A stretch of 64,000 bases of DNA from Dendrophyllia cribrosa. Lineage: Eukaryota > Cnidaria > Anthozoa > Scleractinia > Dendrophylliidae. The stretch is taken from positions 36,924,709-36,988,708 of the forward strand of contig JAJLRJ010000010.1 of the NCBI GenBank assembly GCA_024195265.1, given 5' to 3'. Under the pieces are notes generated by a model. That model saw only the letters and a list, made by a program, of their open reading frames with translations, searched no databases and had not been told where the DNA came from. This document shows, piece after piece, positions 28,701 to 40,700 of the stretch; positions within the stretch are counted from its first letter, which is position 1, and each line of letters opens with the position of its first letter. The position numbers were made by a program, and so were the translations under genes.

Positions 28701-31700
28701 AACCAAAATTTAAAAAAAATTCCAGATTTCATTTTGTAAAATATTAGAAAAAAACGGTACCATGCAAAAGTACTGCTGAAGAGGTTTTATATGAATGGTC
28801 CACAGACTCAAAAGTTAGAACCACCTTATACAGCATAATAAACAGTAAAGTACTGCTTAGTAGCTTTATGGTCACACCAGAGGATTTCATCAGGTCCACA
28901 GATTCAAAAGTTAGACCTCGCAGACCTAGCATTTGAACATGCGAGTAGTTTATTTAAAGCTCCTAATGCTAACCACTACCGGTAGTTCACGTTACCTTCT
29001 GTTATATTTAATCTATAGTGATACCATAGCCAATGTCACTTACTCATTGTCTTTGCCAGGATGTCCTATAGAAGGCAGAAGAGATGGTGAAAATAGTTTT
29101 ATTTGTAACTGGGGGTATCAAATTACCGAGTTCTTGGTTTATATAAACCCCCTAACACTAACTATAAGGTCATGTTACCTCCTGTTACATTATTTTAATC
29201 TGTAGTGATACCATAGCCAATGTCACTTACTCATTGTCTTTGCCAGGATGTCGTATAGAAGGCAGAAAAGGTGGTGGAATGCATACATCCTGTTTTATGA
29301 ACGTCTTGATGTTATGAACACAAACAGAAAAGTAGATGTGGACAGAAGTAAGTAGAATCCATTGTTGAGGTTTCCGATTCTAAAGAAGAACCAAGATTTT
29401 GTAAAGACAAAAACACTTCTCTGGGACAAATGCTTTGAAAGTTAATTCTTGTAAATTGGCGGATGTGTGGAATTCATTACCTGTTGCTTCGAATGTTTAA
29501 GGGGCTATGTCGTGAGAATTTAGCCGTTTTTGGTCACAGAAAAGCTAAGATTATCAATAAGTACCTTTATTATTCGACATGTAGCATTCTAGAATTTAAA
29601 TATGACACATAATTACACTCTTCTGACCGCGCGCTAGGAAAAACACTTTCAAAAATTTATATTTACAAGAAGATGACTGTCGTATAATAAACAGTTTATT
29701 CAGCGAAAAGTTGTGTAATACAATGTATGTATGGCTGGGCATTTTTACTTGTCAGTTTTCGCCGAATAAGCTCTGTTTCTTTGAAAAGGACGATGTACAG
29801 TGAATAATTCTAGGAAAACAAACACAATCGTGGTTTCTTTTTTAGACTGCAAGATGCCAGCAGTGATCGAGAGAGCGGTGCGCAAACAAAACGTCCACTT
29901 TCTTCACAACCGAATACAGTACAGCGTGGAATTCTTTCAGTTCATGAGAAAGCTGGTTACTGCTAATGCTGGATTAGAAAACTCGGTATGTTAATAATGT
30001 TTATCTTTTTGTTATTACATGTACTTTCGGCAAAAAGAAATACAGTGATTAAACTACAATTAAAGTTACATATCCCATACATGCATGCACTCAAATGACA
30101 CAGCTGTATAAAGACAATTATTACCTGTATGCACTTTAATCTCACTGTTGAAAGTGATGCCTTTTGGGGGGGGGGTTGTTTTAACTTAAATTTAACTCCA
30201 AATCCGGGATTAAAATAACTCTAATCGCAAATGGAGTTGTTTTCACTCATTATTGAGTTGCTTTAACTCTACTACATGGGAAGATAACTCCTTTTGGAGG
30301 TTAAATTTACTTCTTTTTAGAGTTGAAATAAAACAAGAAAGTTCGGGGGGGGGGGGGTATTTTAATTATTTGAGTAACTGTGCAGTAGACAACATTGTTA
30401 TCAAATGAAAACACTGTTATCACTGATTAGCCCTTGACTGTGGTTGGTTCATTGACCAGTGATTGACATTGATTGACAGGTGGATGTGGAGCCGCTCTCC
30501 TTGATCAGCATTCAGTTGGTTTCCAAGTTTCTTTTTACGACTGGATTCCGCACCAAGAAAACTGTCAGGTACACGACGAAAATAATGAAATGTCTTTCAA
30601 CGTCTAAACTCAACTGACTCTGGTGGAGTCTGCATCTGTTGGATTTCTTGCTGATATTAACAGGTCTGTGTTTTTACCTTACAGGGGTCCTGCCGGTGAA
30701 TGGTATGATGCCGTCTGTGTGTTACTCAGGCAAAGCAGAGCAGTAAGAGAGTGGTTTGCTAAGTTTGTGCTGTTCTCCTATCCTGACCGGTTTTCGGAGT
30801 ATTTGCTAGAGTGCCCAAGTGGAGAGGTTAGTGTTATTCTTGTAGAGTCCTAAAGTGCTGATGTCACAAAAACTAAATTTGTGAAATTATGGGATTTGAT
30901 TAGATATTCAGAAAGAGCATGACCAAAGATGCCGGCTTGCCAACAATAAACATCTTATTGCGATTTGGGGGTGAGATATTGGTACTTTTATGTTCCGATG
31001 ACTCCATATTTTGCCTCAGTTCCTAACGTTTGGAACTGAGGCAAAATTAGAAGGGTTTGTATGATCTAACGATCGCAGAAAGCCTAGTGCCCAAAGCTGG
31101 TGCGTATTCTCCCTGAAGCTTCCAGAGTGGCAAATTGTATATTCTCTGTTTGATGTATTTAGACTTAATTGTATGCACACTTAATTTGGAACAAAATAAA
31201 CCATAGTTAATAGAACAAACTGGTTATGAAGCTCAACAAATTTCAAAAAGAGTGTACAAAGCTGCTTTGTTTTATGTTGAACGAACCGTGACCCTGCACG
31301 TTGTTTTGTTTAACGTGTGAGCCCAAATGTTTCTACTGGTCAGTTGCTCATATGCATTTCAATACCTTTTGTTTTTTGTGCAGGGTCAAGGCAAACGAAC
31401 AAAAGAAATGGAGAACAAAAACATATAACAAAGGACTGACTGAGTTTCATAACCAGTTTGTTCTATTAACTATGAATAAACTAAAGTAAAACTCCAAGAT
31501 ATTTTTGTCTTGGTTTCATCTTGGTGATTGCATACCTCTGATTTGATCCCTTTCATATTTTGTAGGTACGAAGTTCTTTTGCCAAAATTTTGGTGTTTTT
31601 AGCGCACTTTTCCCGTCAGGATGGTCCATATTTTCCTTATCCAGAGGGCAGTAAACACGAAACTGGTATGCTTATTATGTTACGGCTGGTTCCCACTAGC

Positions 31701-34700
31701 GATGTAATCAGAATCGGAGTCCGAGTTGGAAGCATAAGAAGCATTATGTTTTGGTGTAAATAAAAAACGGAGTCACAATCGGAATCGGAAGCTCGACGGA
31801 ATCAGAATCGGAGTCAGAGTCGGAAGCATAAGAAGCCTTATGTTCTAGTATAAATAAAAAGTGGAATCGCAATCGGAATCGGAAGGTTTACTTTTTCTTC
31901 CGTTTCCGCTTCTGCTTCCGTCGCTTCTGTCGCTAGTGGGAACCAGCCCTTAACAACTGAACACAGTGTTGTGATCACATGAAATTCTGCCAGCATGTCA
32001 CAGTCTATGCAGAGAACTTTTTTTCTCTTTTACAAAATGGCAGAGAATCAATGTGTGTTTGCTGCGATGACGTGCGTGGAACACAGGAAAAAATTAATCT
32101 CGGGCTCTACCCTCGTTATTGCCCTTTGCGCTCGCTTCTGTTTGCCTCAAGCACCTCTTTCTCTTTACCCATTACAGCGTATATGCCTGTGAACAGACAA
32201 AGTAGTGTTTTTTGGTCTTTCAAATGGTAGAGTCTGGATTCCATAGCTCAAAAGGAGGTCGGACACCTTATTGAGGATTAGCAGGTCATACAGTTAAATT
32301 TAAACCGAACTGACCCGAGCAGCTCGGTGGTGGTCTGGAAATGAAGGCTGTCTAACAGCCGAGACACCAGCTGAAGGGACAGGTTCGGTTCTGGTTGGAG
32401 ACTTAAAATTAAATAGATTTTCCTTTCAAAAATGTATTAAAGATCGATTTTTTAATCATAACAAAAAAACATCAGTGTTCATCAGTATTCAACTCAGATA
32501 CCGGTTTGATTCTCGACGTGTGTTAGTGGAACATTTTGCCTCGCTTTCGTGCGGTTCAACAGCACAGCTGACCATTACAAGGCTGGCCCAAACACGTGCT
32601 TTCCCTTCGCTGTTCGTGTAGGACGAGTTTTTAACTTTCTGTATTCGGTGAGTATAATTTGTACTACTCTGCTACCGTGTCACTTGAGGAGTTGTTCGGT
32701 CTTGTCTTTTAAAGCATGGTTGATTTCAAAGTATCGTTCATTACAAGTCATGCGAAAGGAGCGACATAAAATGACCTACAAACCGAATCACCAGTTGAGC
32801 CAATTTGCTCTGATCTGAGACAAACATACTGAACTGAGCGAATGTGCTCGGTTGCCAGTGTGTCAAACGACCCATTGTGGTCGCAGAAAAACGAACTTAG
32901 CGAATGCGCTCGGTAGCCAATGTGCCAAACGACCCATGGTGGTCGCAATAATACACGTTAAATGACATTTATTCACGCGTAGCTTTGTTGTAATTGTTCT
33001 TCTTCTTGTACGCGTTAGTTTATTTGACCTACATATTTCGACTCCTAATACCTAAATCAAAAGACACCGAAGACTTTATAATAGTACATCTGCTAATGAA
33101 CACATTCTTTCTTCTTTACTACAATCAACCGAAATTTAGGGCAATTAAGAAATATGATGCTTTATAACTAGACCATCTGCTCACAGCACTTTACCTGCCA
33201 TTAGGAACCACTAGTATAATTCTCAGTAAGTTGTCCGACCTCCTTTCGAGTCTAGACTCTACCCTTTCAAACATGATACTGGCAGTTTCTCATGTGACAC
33301 ACTGAAGTGTTTTTGGTTTTCTTTATTCTCTCTTGTTGAATTGAATTTATGGTTTGTCATCATTACTTGTTTCTGTTTTGTAGAGCTTGACAACAAAGCA
33401 ACGCTAAGCGATCATATCCTTACTGCCGTACTTGGACTGTTGAAGAAAGAAGTTCCTGAACATGGCCGCCATTTACAGCAGTACTTTCACTTCTTCCTCA
33501 TGTACTCCACCATTGGTCCCCCCGAGGTGTGTCTCAAGTGCAGTACTGTTGCTGCGTTATTTAACCCTTCAACACACAAGAGTGCCAAACATCAAAATTC
33601 AACAAAAATCCCAAATTTCATTTTGTAAAATATTGAAAAACAAATGGTACCATGCAAAAGTACTGCTGAAGAGGTTTCATTTGAATGGTCACACCATAGG
33701 ATTTCATCCACAGACTCAAAAGTTAGAACAAATGGTACCATGCAAAAGTACTGCTGAAGAGGTTTCATTTGAATGGTCACACCATAGGATTTCATAAACA
33801 GACTCAAAAGTTAGAACTACACAACATGTCTTCATAATTGACTGTGGGAGGGAAAGAGGTTATAACACCTAATCAGTTTTGAGTGATTAGTATAGAATGG
33901 AAGAACTTGAAAATTTCACCACCGATAGCCAATGACACGAAATGCTCTCAGAAGAACATATCAAGTGAATTCTTAACGGTAGAACAAACCATAATCAGTT
34001 TTTAGCGAATTTTCCAAAACGCTTGAAAAAAACTGACCTGATTTTTCAAGGTGCAATCCATTTCCATCCAGGCCATCTGTGGTCAGAGACACTTTTTTAT
34101 AGTGTCAGTGTACTCGTAAAGTTATTTTAAGCAAAACTGAGCCATTAATGTTGGGTTTCCTTGATACAAATAAACCTTTTAGCTTTTCAAAGTGACACTT
34201 AAAATTTGTGACAAATCCTCTTTAAGCTTTATACATGTTTTTCTTTTCCTTTGGCAGCGTTTGCAGCTTCTTCAGCTTGGAGTTCCCGCCACTTTCATGC
34301 TGGTGGCACTTGATGAAGGCCCAGGCCCTCCCATTCGTTACCAGTACGCTGAACTGGGCAAACTCTACTCGGTTGTGTCTCAGTTGGTTCGTTGCTGTGA
34401 TGTCTCATCCAGAATGCGCTCCTCCATTCCAGTAAGGCTTAAAATCAACATGCCGATTCTCTATACTATCCCCACTCGTTCTTTATAGTACTGTTAGTAG
34501 GAGTCAATGCCGTATCAATTTTCCGTTAGTGGTTTGCATTTTAAATATGCACATTCTTCGTTCTGCTTTCTCTCACATGTTTTAGTACTGCTTGTGAGAG
34601 GTTTATTGTGGCATCAATCCTCACCGTTTCGTCTCCTTGGGTTTCGGAAGTTGTTGAAAAAAACAACAATGTCATGGCTTGGCTTTGGCTTGGCTTTGGC

Positions 34701-37700
34701 TTGGCTTCGGCCTCGGCTTAACTAGTTGGACAACAGTTTTTATAGTTATATAACAGAACTCTTGCTTCTAGTTGTTGCAGTCTCCAGTTTCTTTGAAATA
34801 AAATGTATAGGTGGAAGTTATACTCAAAAGATGGGCTTCTGTGATAGCGTGTCTGTTTTAAAGACATACACGATTGTGGTTTTATTCTTCTGTAGTATGA
34901 GATATTTACAGACAACTCGGAAGTATGCTTTTCAAGGATGTGCTCAACCTCTAAGAGTTAACTATAAAATTTAGGTTTCCCAGAAGTTAAGCTTTGTGCA
35001 AAACCTCAGTTTTTCTTATCGCCCAAAGACAAAAGTAGTCGCACAACTTCTGGGAAACCTAAATTTTATGGTTAACTCTAAGAGTTGGATCGAGTTGGCC
35101 TAAAAATTTTGTGACGTCAATGACTCAACACGTACCTTTTGGTTTTGTCGTCTGTGACCGGGAGGGAACCGCGTTGAGTCATTGACGTCACAAATCAAGT
35201 CACGTGTACCGGATCGCAAACCAGTAGAACGTGGGCTCGGATTTATGAACGGAGAAATGGTGGACGGATTTTACGTGATTTTCGTGGGTTTTCGGCCAGC
35301 TATTTCTCGGCTGTGAAAGAATATACCAATCTAATTTATAGCAGTTCGCATTTGTCTAAACCTATTAGATACATGAAAAGAATACAAAAATGTTCGTCGT
35401 AGTGGCACTTTAATTGTAAACGTGCACTGTTTTGAACACAGGGAAACCAACCAAAAGCAAACCCGTTTGGTGAGGGACCTCCAGTCATGGAGATACAGCC
35501 TGTGGTCGCGGATATCCTGTTCAATAAAGCGACGTAAGTTGGCTTTTCTGTGTCATGTCAATACCTTTATCTTACATAAGGTGGTCTTTCTGTAGCATAT
35601 TTCAATGCCTTGAACGTAACTTGTGTTTCTGGATCATAAGTCAATAAGTTGGTATTCCTGTATCATGGTTTTCCTGTGCCATGTCGACACTGCAAGTTAC
35701 TTAAGTTGGTAGTCATGTACCATGTCGATACTGCAAGTTACATTACATAAGTTGGTAGTCCTGTACCGTGTCGATACTGCAAGTTACATGAGTTGGAAGT
35801 ACTGTTCCATGTCGATACTGCAAGTTATAAGTTGGTAGGCTTGTATCATATCGATACTGCAAGTTATATAAGTTGGTATTCCTGTACCATGTCGATACTG
35901 CAAGTTATAAGTTGGTAGGTCTGTATCATATCGATACTGCAAGTTACATAAGTTGGTAGGTAGGTATCATGTTGATACTGCAAGTTACATAAGTTAGTAG
36001 TATTGTACCATGTCGATACTGCAAGTTATAAGTTGGTAGGTCTGTATCATATCGATACTGCAAGTTACATAAGTTGGTAGTACTGTACCATGTCGATACT
36101 GCAAGTTCCATAAGTTACTGCAAGTGACATATACGTGGGTAGTCCTGTATCATGTCTGCAAGCGGCGGAAGTTGGTTGTTCTGTGTTACACGTCACCACT
36201 GTTCCTGATGCTTACGTTGTAATTGGAATAAAAATTATTTTATTTTCATGTTATTGGATGCTAACACAGTGAGTATTTTGTAGATATTTAAAGAAAGTCA
36301 TTGAAGACAGCACTACTTCAGAGGAAACCTTGAAACTGTTAAGAGTAAGTAGATTACAGTCTGTGTCTTACAATTTCACATCCCTTTATAGACCTTTATA
36401 TGCTTATGAGTAAAAATGTTTAGCTTAGTTTGTTTATATGGCTCAGTTATTGAGAAACCTGGAGGTCTATTTAACTTCATTAAGGTCGTGTTCTATTGGG
36501 ATCAACCATTTCAACCTAAACCGGTTTTGGTTGATTTCGTTGAGGCGTTCCAATAGAACACTTTTCAACCATTTTCGTTTTCTTCGGTTTCAACCATTTC
36601 AACCAGGTTCAGAGCTGGTTGAAATGGTTGATCAACCAAACCAACCGAAAACGGTTTTTTCCCAATAGGACACGAAACAAATCCAACCAACCCAACCAAC
36701 CGAAAACGGTTGTCCCCCATAGAACATGCCCTTAATAATACCGTAAAAACGTGCCTAAATTACTGATATTTTTTGATGGGTTTACTTCATGACAAGTATT
36801 CCTTAGGGAAACATGAATTTTAGAAGTAATTCTCAGCATCTGGAAGTCGATTTTATTGTCATAAATCTAATGATAAACAGTTTAACATTTGTAGTCTGTA
36901 GAGTGTGATTGATGCTGTGTTCACGCTAGGTCGAAACATGTTTAGCCTGATTACGAATGAAACAAGTTTCACTATGAAATTTGTTCACATCTGGCGGCAC
37001 ATTGCGCGAATCATGATCGAAACATGTTTATTCTGAGCATGATTGAAACTACGTAAGGTAGTCCTGTCCACCGGCTAGTATTTTACTTTCACGCCCCTTT
37101 GTCCATTTTAAGTTCAGAATTCAATCTAATATAGATCTTATGCTGATTGTTTGTTTGCAGTTCTGCTGTTGGGAAAACCCGCACTTTTCCCGGATAGTGC
37201 TGAGCGAACTTCTGTGGCAGGTAAAGGAAAAAACACCATCAGCTTATCTGTAGAGTGGCCAGTCCTCCACCTCTCTAATACGGACACTTGCCTTCGTCCC
37301 TTTGGTAACCGTATTAGAGAGGTTCAACTGTGTCAGAATTTTTAAAGAGTTCCTTTGAGACCAATGATTGTGGTAAATAAGTAACCTATAAAAAGTTCTG
37401 ATACTTGGCCAAATGGAGTCGCAAGTTGCGTCTCCGTTTGGCCAGGGTTTTACCGTTTAATCCCTGATATCAAACTACAAATTCTCCTTTCTTCTCTTCA
37501 TACATTTCTTATAGAAATAGTGGGGAGAGAAATCATCTTGGGTGATCATATCCTTAAAAGGACACTGTCCCGGTTGAAATATCGTGTTTTTATGATTACG
37601 GCCAGGAGCTTGGTTTATGCTTACTTTATCTTGAAATTGGAAGAAACCATCGTCTAAAGTGATAGAAGCAAAGAAATATGAACTAAACAGACAAAATAAC

Positions 37701-40700
37701 GGCTAGAAAAGTCAATTTCACAAGAATGGCAAGTTGGATTTCTTGACCGCCTGACGATAAATCAAATTTCATGAACTGTAATCCACTTCAATTCTTGTAA
37801 TCCTGCACTTTATCTCCAAACTACTGCTTTTGTTTTTATCCAACTAAATTGTATATTTGTTGGCATTTGGCGATATAACTTGGAAATAAGCTAAGCGAAA
37901 TATTGCTATTCCGGCAGGACAGTATCCCTTTAATTCTCATGACCTCTGTAATTGACTAAGCATTGATACTACAAGGAAAAATATGGCGATGATCACTGTT
38001 GGGTCGTATAATAACCTCTGCTGTTCCTTCTAAAACGCCTTCAAAATAGTGGAATTTTTGCCAATCATTTCTTAATGTCGTTGTTTTCAGGTGGCTTTTT
38101 CGTACACGTATGAGCTGCGGCCATATCTGGACTTGTTACTGCAGATGTTGCTTATTACTGATTCGTGGCAGAATCACAGAATTCACAACACACTTAAAGG
38201 TAAAAACAATGTTTTAACTATAAATGTGGAGTGCGTTCTGTTGTTTGTATTCAGAGGGACGAATACACATTGTTAACAAAAATTGGTTCATATCAGGAAT
38301 TTGCAGCAAATGGAAAACAAACTATATTCTATTATTACACCATAATCACGTTTTCGCAGATATTGCATTGCCATGTTGCCCGAACAAGCGATTTTCAGAC
38401 ACTATTCCGGGCCGTCATTGAGCTTTGAGGTTACCAGCTACACAAGATTTACACAGATTTACATTCCTTCCATCGGTCGAGCGGCTGTAAATGTTGAGCC
38501 CGCGATATGTAATGGTCACCTGCCTTACCCATGGGGACAGCGTTCGATGGAGGGGAGGGTGGGGAGTTGAAGTCTGTGTAACTAGACGCCTAGGGGAGAG
38601 TGAAGGGTGCAAATCCTTCGTGTTCACGAGTTGGCTCACAGAAGCCTTTGATTTATTCCGACTTAAAATTACTCGAACGCGCTCTCACTAAAGTTTGTTT
38701 CATTTGGTCAGGTATCCCTGATGACAAAGAAGGTTTGTTCGACACAATCCAGCGTTCAAAGAATCATTACCAGAAAAGAGCATATCAATGTATCAAGTTC
38801 ATGGTAACTCTGTTCTGCAGGTGAGTACTGCTTCACTTTATCTTCTACTTTTCTGTCGACGCAAAGTAGCTTTTCTGATTAGTCATTTACTTATGGACAG
38901 CGGAAACCAACGAAAACACACGTATCGGAAAACGCGTTTTTCAAAATCTCCGTTTTCAGGTAACAGCAAATAAACTCGTTTACGCGTGGACAAGGCCTTT
39001 GGTCTGTTGGTCTGTCTGTCTGTCCGTCCGTCCGTCTGTCTATTAATCTGGAAAGCTGACATCTTGCTAACCAGAGGACAGTTTTTTAGCCTCTAAAGCA
39101 GCTCAGTTCAAAAGTGAAAAAGAGAAACAAAAGACATGAAAAGAAAATAGATAATTGCATAGTTACACCTTAGAATTTCTCCACTGTAAAACTCTAATTA
39201 ACAACCACTTCGCATATCTAAAGGTTTGGCTCCCGGTGAAACACTGTCTATTGTATTTTGTTATTTCATCGGTCATCTTTCTCCTAAACTGTCCTTGAGC
39301 GCACCAAATTAATATAACTGTTCATTGTGTTTCTGAGTATTAACCTATTTTTATCCTTCCAGCTGTCCTCTGGCGCATCAGATTCTTTTGGCGGCGCAGG
39401 ATCTCCGCCGAAAGTGGGCATGGGCAGTGGAGTGGCTCAACGACGAGTTGGACAGGGTCAGTTACCCCAGATAAACATAGTTTTATCATTTTTGTTTCTT
39501 CTTTGTATGGTAACAGCCCGGTGGGGGTGGGGTGCCGGTGGTGGTATGCCGCAAGGACTATGCCAGACCATGTTCGGCTGCATGTTGCTACCAAAAATTC
39601 CTACCCTGTCCCAGACTCCCTATTTTCCAGAAACTCTATCTTCATAGGGTACGTTTGTGTGGCTCAACCCTGGAATAAGAATACACGAAAGACAGTCAAC
39701 TCTCTGAAAGCAGTCACCCCTGTAAGACGGACACCTTTCTGAGGTGGACATCAATGGCTGGCTGGCTGGTTCTGGCCGAGTTTCACCTGTTTGTCTGCAA
39801 CTTAAGTCTTTATAAGGTGAACACCTCTCTAAGGCGAACAGATAGAGCTCGCCCGAGGGTGTCTGGCTTGGAGAGGGTTCACCGTAATCTGACACACACG
39901 TCATGTATGTTAATAGATTGCTCCTCGGGTAGAAAGTCCAAGATTGCGGATGGCTGACCAATTTTATAAGATGTCCAATCAATATAGAGAGCCGTCAAGC
40001 CAGAAAAAATTGTCAGCCCTAACATTTGAAACTCTCGTGTATAACGTTTATAATGTTTTGTTTCTCTTCATGTTTAGAGACCTTACACTGGCGGTACATC
40101 ATACACGTACAACAATTGGTCTCCTCCAGCACAATCAAACGAGACTTCTAACGGGTATATGATAATATTAACCTTAACCCTTTCACTCCCAGAGTCAGTT
40201 ATGGAGACATTTAGTGTTATTTCAAATTTTGAGTGTGTTGATGAAATCCTATGGTGTGACCATTCAAATGAAACCTCTTCAACAGTACTTTCACATGGTA
40301 CCATTTGTTGTAACTTTTGAGTCTGTAGACAATCCTATGGTGTGACCATTCAAATGAAACCTCTTCAGCAGTACTTACGCATGGTATCATTTGTTTTTCA
40401 TTATTTTACAAAATGAAATTTGGGAGTTTATATGAATTTTTATCTTTGGCACTCTTGCGAGTGTAAAGGTGCCTTTGCACGACAAACTAAAGCTGGCAAT
40501 GCCGTGTTGGCAAACTCTAAAAAGTTGACAATCTCGTGTTTTCACACGACAAAATTTCACACATCTCAAACTCATTCTCAGGGTTCTTTCTTTTCGACGG
40601 TGGAAGAGAGAGGACTCTGTGAAACGAAGTTACACACTTAGAATTTTTTGTTAGATTTTACTGGCATCAAATTATCCACCAAAAAATTCTGAAAAAGGTG

